Shown one piece after another: positions 1-12,257 of a DNA stretch of 43,689 bases (its first letter is position 1; each line of letters opens with the position of its first letter). The notes under the pieces are model-generated. The model worked only from the letters and a program-made list of their open reading frames with translations, did not search any database and was not told the origin of the DNA. Source of the stretch: Triparma columacea (taxonomy: Eukaryota; Sar; Bolidophyceae; Parmales; Triparmaceae); the NCBI GenBank assembly GCA_030267965.1, contig BRYA01000205.1, positions 6,890-50,578 on the forward strand, written 5' to 3'. The translations under genes were made by a program, and so were the position numbers.

Positions 1-77
1 TCGACGGGAACTAATGAGCGCCCCTCACCATCCTAACCCAACATCGCAACCCATTTTGCGCTTCTCACGCTTCGCAG

Positions 78-3000
78 ATACACGGACACGAGGATTTCCG
101 GATTTTTGCAACCATGAACCCGGGGGGGGACTTTGGAAAGCGCGAGCTTTCCCCTGCGCTCCGATCCCGCTTCACCGAAATTTGGGTTCCTCAAATTTCT
201 GACCGACAGGACTTTGAGCTCGTTCTCAATTTGGTACTCGGGCCTGATATTTCGGCAACCTTAACTAATCCAATGCTCAACTACGTGGATTGGTTCAACG
301 CCGAAATTTGTGGCGACAAGGTGAGCCGTAAAGTTAGAATACAATAAGGACGCCGGCACACCCTAACTCCAATCTTTGCTTCACTCGTTACAGAATTCTG
401 TCTTTATCGACTTCAACCTGTCGCTCCGCGATGTCTTGGGCTGGGCACGTTTCATTGTCGAGTGCTCGACGCCTTCACTCTCCGTGGCCAAGACGTATCA
501 GCTCTTTCTACACGGTGCTGCTTTAATGCACCTTGACGGCCTTGGTTTGGGCACCGGTCTCAACTCGGATGACGCGCAAGGTGAGAGGGGACAAAAAGAA
601 ATGTTCGACCAATGCAAAACTCTAACGCACCCCCTTTTCCTGCTCATCGCAGCTGCAAAGTCCAAGGCCTACCAATTCCTTTCCTCCCTCGTGCCCCAGA
701 TCCATCTTGCGGAGGCTTGCGTCGGGTTCACATCCACCCCTGACCCCTCCTCTTCCTACGTTTCTACTCCCTCCACCTTCGGTGTGTTGCCCTTCACCAT
801 TGCAACCGGTAACCACCCAATTCCACCTGACCTTGGCTTCAGTATGACTGCACCGACAACGAACCTGAACCTCAGCCGAGTTGTCAGGGCGATGCAGCTG
901 TCGAAGCCAGTGCTTCTTGAGGGCTCTCCTGGAGTTGGGAAAACTTCCCTCATTCAAGCCCTTGCTGCAGCGTCGGGACACAAGCTCGTCCGTATCAATC
1001 TTTCCGAGCAGACGGACATTGGGGACCTCATGGGAAGTGACCTCCCTGTCCCCTCCGATTCCTCCTCCTCGGAGCCTAAATTCTCGTGGTGCGACGGCAT
1101 TTTCCTCAAGGCCCTCAAGGCAGGGGACTGGGTCTTGCTTGACGAGCTCAACCTCGCCTCTCAGACTGTCCTTGAGGGTCTTAACTCAACCCTTGACCAC
1201 AGGGCTCAAGTTTACATTCCGGAGCTATCAAAAACCTTCGATTGCCCTCCGACCTTTCGCGTATTTGCCGCCCAAAACCCTCTCTCACAGGGTGGAGGGC
1301 GCAAGGGTCTCCCGAAGTCCTTCCTCAACCGCTTTACTAAAGTGTTTGTTGAGGCCCTCACGCCTGCCGACCTGCATTCGATCGTTTCATCCAAATTCCC
1401 AACCATCGAGCCAACAATAGTCACCCAAATGATTGATTTCAATAATCAGGTCCAGACGGACATCGTCACGGACCAGGCCTACGGACAGTTGGGTTCTCCT
1501 TGGGAATTTAACCTACGCGACGTCTTTCGATGGTGCCACCTTGCTGTCTCAGAGGGCAACGAGCACAATGTTGCTCTTTACGTTGACGCAATTTACCTCC
1601 AGAGAATGAGGAGCGAATCCGACCGCGCGGCCCTTCTCTCCACCTTCAATGGAATTTTTTCTCCCGATCCTTCATCGCCCTACCCCTTTGACCCTTTCCC
1701 CGACTTCGACTTGACTTCGACAACCATGCGCATAGGCACCACCTCAATTTCAAGGTGTGAATTCCCGTTCGGCGCTGTGAATGTCGACCTCAAGCCAAAC
1801 CTCCCTCGCTCCCTTCGGCGCCCTCTCGAGACAATCGCGAGGTCCGTGAACATGAATTGGCCCTGTCTTCTCATTGGACCGATGGGAAGTGGCAAGTCAA
1901 CCCTCATTAGGACTCTTTCCAAGTCCTGTAATGTCCAGCTTGAAGAGGCTGCCATGACGCCTGCTACGGACGTGACCGAGCTACTTGGTTGCTTTGAGCA
2001 GTGTGACAGCGAGTCAAACATGAAGAATCTACTCAATCAGCTCAACATCATTATCCGTAGGGCGACTTTCCTCTTCGCTGGCTTGGAAGCTTCCAGCACG
2101 AAGCTCAACCACGTTCTGAATGTTTGGTGGAGCATGCAACTGAGGAAAGACATGGCAGGTGGCGGCCTTGGCGAGCTGGCTGACGACGAGACCTTCCTGA
2201 ATAGTACGTCTCAGCTCTTGGACGGGCTCGGGTACCTCCTCGAAGGGAACCAGGAACTGCAGGAGGCTTTCAATGTAGCTCGCGGTCTATTCAAGGTGGT
2301 GCAAGCAGAAAGCGGAAAGGGACGTGGCGGTGGGGGCTTCCACTGGGTCGATGGCGTTCTCGTGAAGGCAATGGAGGAGGGAAAATGGCTTCACTTGGAG
2401 AATGTGAACTTTTGTCCATCGTCCGTCCTGGATCGCTTAAACCCTTTGATGGAGATCGGCGGGTCTCTCGTTCTTACCGAGGGAGGGGGTTCGGACACCA
2501 CAGGAGCTCGTGTGATTCACCCTCACCCCAACTTTAGGCTTTTTCTTTCCATGAACGCCGAGACTGGTGGAGAGGTATCGCGTGCCATGAGAAATCGCTG
2601 CATCGAAGTTTCCCTGATCGGTGGCTTTGGCTCTGGACTGCCAAATATCCCCGAAGGCAACGACTTAGACATCTATGACGAGCTCTCGAACATTGGCGTT
2701 GAGGGGTGGAGTATTGCTGAGACGATGCTCAAAGTGCACAGGGCTGAAATTGGAGCTTTGGAGATGGCTGGGGACGGCGGCGCTAGAAGTTTGAAACCCC
2801 TCTTTGAGATGGCGACGCTATATGTCGACTTAGTCCGCCGCGGCAAGGTGCATTCCGATGCTTTGGATATTAGTTGGCGAAGTTGCTACCGAGTCATTGA
2901 CTCCAACGCCACGGTCGGTGTCGTTGATAATGATTCTTCCGCCAACCTTCCCCTCCTCCCTGTGGTCTCACTTACGGACTTATGGCTCTCTTATCCTAAT

Positions 3001-6000
3001 CGCGCAAGGGTCTACTCGAAGGCGCGCTTGCTTTCGTACCTCAGTGCCATGGCGCCGAGCTGCTCTTCCCTTCCTGTTCTGCTTAAGACGCCGCTGAAAT
3101 ACTTGTCTGAGCTCCCCGACATTGGAGAAGATTATCTTTCTGGCCTTTTCCCAGAGGTTTCCCTACACGTGGCTGCCGAATTTGTCAGGAACACGACGGA
3201 CGTCAACTTCAATTCTGAAATGTGGGTCGCAGGCTCGGAAACTTTTGAGATGGTTTCATCCATAGCTGCGTCAAAGTCAGCGAGTGGGAGGCTCGAAATG
3301 GAGTACCTTTGGTCTACACTACTCTCAGCTACGCCGCCTGATGCAAAGGGACTCACGCCCGTTGCGATGTCTGCTGCGATTTCCCAAAACAAAATTGGGG
3401 CCGAGTACGCCGAGAACAACAATCTCATCGTAATTCTGTGTGAGCTCTTTGAGTCCTTTGACAGATTCGTCGAGAGACTGGGAGATGACGCCGACAAGGC
3501 CAAGGGGGTTCTGGAAGCACGTGACGATATCTTCCTATATTTGAACTCTTTCCCTTCGTCGGATTGGTTCGCGCACAGCAAAGATTATCTCGATCCTCGC
3601 TTCCTCGTGTACTGGCGCTGGATCTTGAAATCCTACTCGAATGGCGGCTTCGAAGACCTGGAATTTGAGAGAATTCTCAAGAGGGTGAACAGGATCCTAG
3701 CCGGGAATGGAGGGGGGGGCGTTGCAGACGAGGACTACATCATCTTTGGCTCCGACTTGCTCTACAAGTACGGTGGCCATCCTCTCATCTGCCGCACCGA
3801 GGTGCAGGCTATGGCAAAGAGCAAGCTGGAGGGCGTGGGGGGGTCATTGGTGGGACACAAGCAGCAGGATTCGCTCACTCTCAACTTGGCCTCTCTGGTG
3901 GGCTCGAACGATCCGGTTCTATTTACAGATGCGGGCTTCAAACGCGAATTATTGATGGCTCTTTGCACGCTTCACTTCCAGGCCACCGACGAAGCGTCGT
4001 CGTCGTCGTCGGTGCCTGGAGAGGCACCCACGCTTGATGCTGTACAGATCATCGAAGGTCTAATTGCCAAGGCAGCGAAATTGCGCTTGAACTTTGAGCA
4101 CTCTTTGAACAAGGCGACGATTGACCTCGAGATTAGGACTGTCGAAAACAACGAGGAGGCCTATAGGCTCTTGAAGGAGGTGCAGGAGGGGGCCGGTTTG
4201 GGGCAGGAGGCGGGGAATGGTCAAGAGGTCGTTAGGAACTTGATGACTAGATTCGCGACGCTCCAGACTACTCCGTTGATCGACTTTTGGTCCGTCCACG
4301 AGGAGTCCATCATCATTGGGTTGATTTCCGACGCGGCTGACTTGGGTGCTTTGGTTGCCTTGGTTGAGAGGATCAAGAACTGGATCAAAATCAGCTTGAA
4401 GGGCGATAGAAACATAGCAATTTTCAGACCCTACCAAACCTTGATTTGGTCGCTGCAATCTTCCTTGCCCCACTCTGCTATCAAGAGGCTTCTATCTCTA
4501 CTTCTTCCCACGATGATCTCGGGTAATTTCAGGGATTCTTGGACAAACAGCTACGACGAGCTCAATCGGCTCTCCGCAGAGATCGCAAGCCCAATCTTTT
4601 GGGGCGTCGAGAGCGCTGATGGGGTAGTGTCTCAACTGAGCGACAACGCCTCGTCGGCGTTTTCTGGAATAGCTCGCCTGGATCAGTCAATCATTTCGCC
4701 AGCGATCTCCCGTCTCATGACAAGCTCGGGCGACTGGGGGAGTGGTTGCTCTACCAGCATCGCGAGGTTCACCTTGGAAAACGCTTCTGCGAGGCAAAAC
4801 CAGGGGAAAGAGCTGGTGAAGATTTTGAGCAGACTCTCAACCCCTTCACGTTCAGAGAGGGGGACTGCAGACATGAATGTCATTAGGAGAATGACAAGAG
4901 ATATCCTCTCGGCCTTTGCTGTTGCGGAGGGCGGGAAGGTTTGGGATGGGGGGAAGTTGGAGGGATGCAAGGATGTAAGATTCAGCGGGCTCTTGGAGAC
5001 GGTGATTAGACCTTTGCTGGAAATTGTTGACGGGGAGGGAATGGGAGAGGAGAAGGTGGCGGAGAGTTGGGTTTATTTGGGTTTGTTGAACCTTCATTTG
5101 TCCCTTCCGTCGACTCCGCTGGACCCCGCATTGAAACCGGCGGCGAAAGCAGCGTCAATCTTATCGAAGCTGAAGCACCTTGGTGTCAAGGGGGAAGTCA
5201 AGAGATGGCTGGAGGTGGTGGAAAACGGCGGTGGAGAGGAGTTCGAGCTGGAGGGATGGGAGAGAAGCAAGGGGAAGCTTGAGAGGCAAAAGAAGAAGGT
5301 GGTGTGCAGGTTGGGGGGGGGGGCAGGATTCAAGGGGTTCTACTACGAGAGCTGGAGCTATGCGAGGTCGCTGGGAAGCGTCGACACGGTGCTTTCGGTG
5401 CTCAGAGGCTCCCAAAACGAAGAGAACTGGCAGGAGGCGACTTCAGAGTTCTTGGAGAGGTTGAAGGATGGGTACGAGGGATACGAAGATATGGCGGGAG
5501 TTGAAGTAGGCGTGGGCTGCATTAGGAAAGGCTTAAGGTTAAGGAGGGCTGGAGGGTCTAATGCAGAGGACGAGGTTGGGGGGAAGGCAAGAGAGATAAC
5601 CAAGATCCTCTTGGAGTACCCCTACAACTTCACAAAGGACTGGCACGAGGAATTGGGGGGTATCGTTAGCGAGGCCTGCATGAAGGAACTAGGCAAGGAG
5701 GTGGGAGCGTTCATGAAGAAGAGAAGGATGGGAGGGAGCACCGCCAAGCAGACACTGGGCGTGCAGATGAGCGTTCTGTTTGCTGTGCTTTGCCGCGCCT
5801 CCCTCATGGTCCGAGTGAATAACTCTTCGCCTTCGGTTGTGACAGCGTGCTTCGGAAATATCGTGAGTGCCTGGATTGAGGCGGAAAGACTGAGGAAAGA
5901 AGAGGAGGAGGAGGAGGGAAAGGAGGAGGGAGAGGAGGAGAGGGAGGAGAGATTGTTAAGGGAGCAATTCCCAGACTTCTCGAAGGAGTACATGGACATC

Positions 6001-9000
6001 GTGCATAAGATGGAGAGGAGGGACGAAGAGTGGGGGGACGACGACGACGAGGAGGGGGCAGTGGACGGGGTGAGGGTGGATAGCAGCTTCAGCTTGAGCG
6101 AGGAGCAGGTCGAAATGATGTGCGAGATGCACAGAACGATTTTCGCTGGCAAGGGAAGTGCCGTTGACGATAGGGAAAGGAGAGCGGCGTTCGGTTGGGG
6201 GTACGAGGCGGCGAGCAGGATGCTATGCATGGTGGAGGGTGGGAGGGATGGGGGGGGTATGGACAGGAGTAGTGTGGGGGGGAACTTGATGGGGGTGGGA
6301 GTATGCGGGGGGTGTTGTCGGGGGGTCGTCTGGGATGGGGTGGGGGGGAGGAAACCTGGCTTCAACGAGGATCCGAATCCAGGGGAGGTCTTGAAGGCGG
6401 AGGGGGTATTGGAGAGGGTGGTTCTGAGGGTGACGGCTTTGTTGAGGGCCTTCCCGGGGCACAGCGTGCTGTTGACGATAGGGCAGGTGTCTGCGAAGGT
6501 AAGGATCTACAAGCGAAGATATCACGACGGGGTTGCATTGATTGGTGGTAATCCTAAAAAAAGTCACCATGACTAACTCCCATCTTTCCCCTCCCCAAAA
6601 CCCCAGATTCGCTCCCTCTCCGTTACTACACCGCTCGGCAAGGTCCTCTGCGGACTCGAGATTCTACTCAAGAAGGCCCAGGAATGGGAACAGCACGCGT
6701 CGGCGAGGGTCACCATCGGGGAACCCTTGGCTGAGGTTAGTTCCCTGATTACGCAGTGGAGGAAGCTAGAATTAGAGAGCTGGGGAGATCTTCTTGAACA
6801 GAGGGAAAGACGGGTTGAGAAGGAAGCGAGGAAAATATTCGTCAGAATGTGGAGTGTACTTAAAGGGGAGGTTGGAGATGACGTTGTGGGAAATGGGGAC
6901 AAGATGAGATTGGGAGATGGCGTCGGGTGGGTATGGGGGGGCGGGAAGGAGAAGTTCAGGTTGAAGGAGACCGATGGGGACCAGATCAGGGAGCTGACTA
7001 AGACCCTCGATGGCTTCATGTTGTCGGCGGGCATTGGACAGTTTGAGCAGAGGCTGAAGTTGTTGGAGGCGTTCGCCGGGGAGGTCCAGTCAGTGTCTGG
7101 TGGCGTCAAGAGGGCCATGATCGGGAGGATCTTGCGCTCTCTGCACAGATACTACTCGCAATTTTCTGAAATCATAGCAGGGTCCAAAGCGAAGCTCAAG
7201 GGGAGCATCGAGAAGAAGCTGAAGGACGAAGTAAAGCTAGCAAAATGGGACGACCAGAACTACTACGCCATGGCCGAGACCACGGAGAAGAACCACAGAA
7301 AGTTGAACAAACTACTACGAGAGTACGACGATGCTCTGCGGGTCGGCGTTGGGCAGGTTTTGGAGATGCACTTCGTCAAGGGCGTGAGGGATGTCGTGGG
7401 AGGCGGCGAGGAGAGAGGCGCTACCAAGGTACCGTCGAACGGGGAGATTTTCGGTGGAAAGGTCAAGAGAGACGAGGCGGTTGGGGAGGGGGGAGAGGAG
7501 GGAGGGCGGTTTGTGGAGGAAGTCGGGGGGGGGAAGGTCGTTAGGAAGGCATTCAAGTTTTTGAAGGGGGTTAGCGGACACAGCTTACCGGTCATTGGGG
7601 TGTGCGATGATATCGTGGAGAGCGTCTTCGAGAGGATTGATGTTCTAAGGGGAGACAATGTTACTAGAGCGATGAAGGAGAGGGCGCTGGGAGACATGTT
7701 CAAGACGCTCAAGGAGTTGGTTGGGGTTGGAGGAATCGGGGGCTGGAGATTGCCGAAGCAGCTACGCAGCAATTTAGAGCTGCTGAAGTTGGCGTACGCT
7801 GAGGGCGAGGGCGAGGACTGGAGGAGGGGGGAAGAGTACTTTTACAACTGCGGGGTAGAGGTGGGGAGACTGAGGACCGAGGTGGGGAGCTTCGGGTCGA
7901 GGTTCATTGGAAAACGAGAGACCGGCATCATGACAGGGAGCGTCGACGAGATGTTCTACATGATGGTTAGACAAAGGGTCAGCTTGGTTGAAGGAGTGGA
8001 AAGCGTTAGAGAGCTGGGGAAGATGGTGGAGGGCTTAGGTGGGGGCGAAGGGAAGGAGGGGAGGGGTGTTGGGGCTTGTTTGGAGGGGCTGAGGTTGTTG
8101 GAGGAGGGCGTGAAGGAGCTGAGGTTGTTGTTGAAGACAACCGTCGGTGGCGGGGGGGGGGACGATGATCTCATCTCGAGGGTCGATGGCGTCGTTGGGA
8201 TGGTGGAGGGGAGTAAAGTAATGGTAGAGGGGATGGTTGGGAGATTGCTTGGGGAGGAGGAGAGGGAGGCTTTGGAGGATGTCAAGGGGAGGGGCGTATT
8301 TGGGGTGGTGAAGGAGAGTTTGTTAGGGATGGAGGGGGTTCAGGGGAGGGAAGGAATGTGGAGGATCGCGGTCATGCATATTGTGGGCGTATGCGAGAAG
8401 TACGCGAAGGAGGAGGAAGACGGAGAGGGGATGGAGATGGATTTGAGGGAGGAGTTGGAGAGCATGACAAAAGCTTGTCAGATTGTTGTGCAGAACATTG
8501 TCGGAGCGGGAGGGGGAGAGATGGAGAAGGAAGGAGAGGATGTGGTGAGCGTGTGGAAACGCCATAAACAGGAGAGAGCGTTGTGGAAGGCTTGCAATGT
8601 GGAGGGGTTGAGAGATTTGGTGGGAAGGTACTTCAAAGTGGCGAATGGAATGGGGGCGAGGGCGCAAGAGGAGGAGGGCGCGAAGGAGGTGTTGATGCTG
8701 CTTAGGCTCATCGTTAGGTACGTCGAGGATTCGTTCAGGGGGATGGTTAAGGCGCATCTGTCGCTTGGGAGGATGCTGTACGTTACGGCGAGGGTTTACA
8801 GGCAGATCGTCGCGAAGGGATTCTGTCACGAAGAGGAGCAGGAAGAAGGGGATGGAGAGGGCGGAGGGGACGGAGAGGGGGGCAACATGACGTTTGAAGA
8901 CGACGTGGAAGGGACCGGAATGGGTGAGGGGGAAGGAAAGGAGGATGTGACGGACCAGATTGAGAACGAAGAACAATTGCTGGGGCTGAAGGGGGAGGAC

Positions 9001-11744
9001 GAGGAGAAGGAAGAGCAGCAAGAGAGCAAGCAATTGGACGAGAAGGACGTCGACACGGGGATGGAGATGGAGGGGGATTTCGAGGGCGAGAAGTTTGACT
9101 TGCCAGATAAGCAGGACGAGGACGAGAAGGACGATGGGGAGCAGGAGGGCGAGGAGGAGCTTGAGAGGGAGATGGGGGAGGGAGGGAACGAGAACGAGCA
9201 GGTCGTGGACGAGAAGATGTGGGACGAGGACGACGACGACGACGAGGATGGTGATGGGGGAGAGGGGAAGGAGGAAGAGAAGTTTGAGAAGGATTCAAAG
9301 GTTGAAGGTGGGGAATTGGAGGAAGAGATGAGGACGAAAGAGGAGGAGGAGGATGAGGAGGGGGGGAAGGGGAAGGATAAGGACAAGGGGGAGGAGAAGG
9401 GGGAGGACGGGAAAGATAAGGAAGAGGAGGAGGGGGAGGGGGAGGGGGGCGGCGGGGGTGATGAGGGAGAAGACAAGGAGGATGAGGAGGGGAAGGAGGG
9501 CACTGATGATCCCGTGAACGAAGATACGGAAGATAAGTACGAGGAAAAGAACGTAGGGATTGATGTTAGGGATGAGAAGGAGGAGGAGGAAAAGGGAGGC
9601 GAGGAGGGCGAGGATGAAATGGATTTGGGTGACATGGATAACTTGGATGGGGAGGAGGGGGGAGAGGAGGGGGAAGATGAGGGGGGGGAGGATATGGAGG
9701 TTGAAGATGGAGATGAGGAGGATGGCGGGGAGGAGAACGGTGAGGAGAAACTGGAGGGCGTTGACGGGGAGGACGAGGAGGACGACGAAGAGCAGGACGA
9801 AGCCTTGGAGAGCGCCGGGGCAACCACGGCCGGGGAAGTCGACGTTGAAGAGGAGCAGGGCGGGGAGGAGGAAGAGGAGAAGGAGGAGGAGGAGGAGCCC
9901 GTAAAGATCGATGTGCCAGAGGACGACGATAACATGGGCGAGAACGGGGTCGATAACAAGGACGGGAAGAGCAAAGGGGCGGGGGAGGAGGAAGAAAATG
10001 AAGGGGAGGGCGAGGGTGACGAGGAGGAAGAGGAGGAAGATAAGGGGGAGGGGGAGGAGGAGGATGGAGGAGGGGGGGAGGGGGGGGAAGAGGGGGGCGA
10101 CTGGCAGCAGGGGCTTGGGGGCGAGGGGGGAGATGATGAAGAGGAGGAGGGGGAGAACTATAACCCCATGAACCAGAAGCCCGAGGAGGCGGCTGATTTC
10201 TGGTTCAAGAGACTGGACATTGTTGGTGCGGACGAAGAAGGTGGGGGGGAGGAGGAGGAGGAGACGAGGGGTGGGGAGGGGGAGGAGGATAAGGGGGAGG
10301 AGGACGTGAACACAAGCGGTAAATTCGAGTATAGCAAGGGCGGGGGGGACGGAAGCACGCAAGTGCTAGGGGCCAAGCCGGAGGGCGCGGAGGAAGACGA
10401 GGAGGAGGAGGAGGAGGAGGAGAAAGAGGGGGGGGGAGGGGAGAAGGGCGGGGAGCTAGAAGAAGAGAAGGAGGAGAGGACGAAGAAGAAGAAGGAGGAA
10501 CGGGAGAAGAAGGAGAAGAAGGGGAAGAAGGAGAGGAGAGAGAAGGGGGAGAAGGGGGAAGAGAATGAGAAGGAAGAAGAGAAGGGGGAGGAGGAGGAGG
10601 AGGAGGAGGATATGGACGTAGAGGAAGTGGAGGAGGGGGAGCAGGGAGAGGAGGACGTAGGGGAAGAAGATGATGAAGAAGAAGTACTTGAATCGGAGAG
10701 GAGGATGGATCTTGGCCAGCTCACGTTGCGTCAGGACGAAGTTCAGGGTTTCGGGGAAGTCCGTGTCCCCTTGGACGGGTCGGGGTTGAGGGCGCGCGCG
10801 GGGGGGCCGGGGGCGGTGGACTTCAACTCAACGTACGCGAGGAGCCTACCGCTCAGCAGGAGACTTTGCGAGAAACTTAGGTGAGAAAAAGGGGGAGGAG
10901 TTAAGGGCAGACTAAAAAGGAGAGACAACACTAATCTCCCCCCCCCCCCTCCCACACACACACACTCAGGCTCGTGCTGACCCCACTCCTGGCTACGAAG
11001 TTGACGGGTAACTACAGGACAGGTAAGCGGATAAATATGAAGAGTATAATCCCTTACATAGCCTCAGGTTTCAGGCGCGACAAGATCTGGCTCCGTAGGA
11101 CCAAGCCCGCGAAGAGGGACTACAAGATAATGGTCGCCATTGACGACTCACTTTCAATGAGGAAGGGGGGGGGACACGAGATGGCAATGGCGACGCTGTC
11201 GGTTCTAGCGGGTGCGCTGTCACAACTTGAGGCGGGGAGGGTTGGGATCGTAAGGTTCGGGGAGGAGGTAGAAATGGTTAAGGGATTCGAGGAAACTTGG
11301 TCGGTCAATAAGGGGAGGGAGGTAAACGGGAGGTTCAACTTTGAAGCTGAGAGGACCAAGACGAAGGAGTGCGTCGAGGGTTGTCTGAGGGAACTTGAGG
11401 GTGGGGAAGGTAAGAAGCTCTGCTTCTTGATAAGCGACGGTAGGATCGAGAGGGATAATAGGGCCGACTTGAGGAGGCTCGTCAGGGAGATGACAGAGGC
11501 GAACATTCTCCTGATCCTGGTGATCGTGGACCCACTAGGAGCGGGGGAGGAGGGAATAGAGAAGACGAAGGAGGTGACGTTCAACGCCAAGGGGAAACCT
11601 AAAGTCAAGGGATTCCTGGAGGACTTCCCGTTCCCTTTTTACGCGGTTGTTAGGGACGTTAAGAAACTACCGGAGGTACTGGGAGAGGGCGTTAAGGAAT
11701 GGTTCGAAATTATTGGCAGGATGGAGGGGGGGGGGGGGAGGTGA
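78..11744 (+). CDS. MDN1: Midasin (AAA ATPase of 60S ribosome biogenesis), 3' portion
   Basis: Exons read as 78-320, 394-580, 653-6498, 6607-10880 and 10970-11744, giving about 3774 residues; the 5' part, with AAA1-AAA3, lies outside the window. Midasin is the giant dynein-like AAA ATPase that strips assembly factors such as Rsa4 and Ytm1 from pre-60S particles in the nucleolus and nucleoplasm. The first exon holds the end of AAA4 (MNPGGDFGKRELSPALRSRF). AAA5 has Walker A GSPGVGKTS near 918 and Walker B WVLLDELN near 1130. AAA6 has GPMGSGKST near 1876, but its Walker B reads LHLENVN. A long linker follows, then an Asp/Glu/Gly-rich stretch (about 8820-10700), then the MIDAS domain with DDSLS at 11142 and ISDGR further on, ending at TGA 11742. 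The 72-base intron 581-652 leaves the frame open and could be mistaken for coding. The numbering AAA4-6 rests on family order. Confidence 0.95.
8820..10700 (+). repeat. Low-complexity purine (GA) tract encoding midasin's acidic region
   Basis: Almost uninterrupted purines on the + strand encode about 620 residues dominated by Glu, Asp, Gly and Lys. Midasins normally carry an acidic, flexible tether between linker and MIDAS domain, so the protein feature is expected. The near absence of pyrimidines over 1.9 kb also makes this a strong homopurine-homopyrimidine tract. Confidence 0.9.
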
Positions 11745-12257
11745 ACACGCATGTTGTTTGAGGATAGAGGTTTTGTTAGGATTGAACTATCATCTGCTTC
11801 TATATTATTTGAGACCTTTACGACCTCACAAATTTACTACGAAAGTACTCGGCGAAGGTGCCGTCGTCACTTTACCGATAATTGAAAAAAATACTACGAC
11901 ACGTTGGCATCTTTACGTTTCAATGTGTCATTCAAAAGCTCACTCGTGGCTAAAACACATTGTCCTCCAGTCCTCCAGTAAATCCCTGAATTCCTTTTAG
12001 ACTGTATTTTGTATTTAATACTGTATTTTAGGATTTAGCGACTATTTACAAACCACAAACTCTTACCAATACCAACAACGATACTATATTTACACCAAAT
12101 CCAAACACATTACAGGCTTGAGCTAAATTTGGTCGCCACTACTATATCGCCCAATCCCTAACTTTCAATCTCCTCCTCTCCATCTAATCATTCACGCCAT
12201 ACCCCAGCATATTCTAGCTCGAGCGCTGTCATCACTATTACTTTCATCCTTCCCACA
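11745..12257. other. Intergenic region, midasin to first BspA-type gene
   Basis: No gene seen. From about 11871 it contains the first copy of the upstream block shared by the three BspA-type genes. The 125 bases just after the midasin stop weakly resemble the 3' flanks of the downstream paralogues (a tttgagacc-like stretch), as if an older copy once stood here. Confidence 0.6.
11871..12257 (+). repeat. Upstream block, copy 1 of 3
   Basis: Starts at tttaccgataattgaaaaaa and runs to the ATG of the first BspA-type gene. It is nearly the same as 13591-13983 and 15081-15464, with shared words such as caataccaacaacgatact and agcatattctagctcgagc. It probably carries promoter and 5' UTR; I could not single out a TATA box. 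Confidence 0.85.

Noticed and set aside
376..393. Independent start of a 2066-residue gene at 376
   Set aside because: The frame opens with TTG inside an intron; midasin sequence continues from the exon ending at 320, so this is an internal exon.
8826..9974. Long antisense reading frame rich in Ser opposite the midasin acidic region
   Set aside because: It is the complement of GA-rich acidic codons; composition alone keeps it open, and there is no start context or homology.
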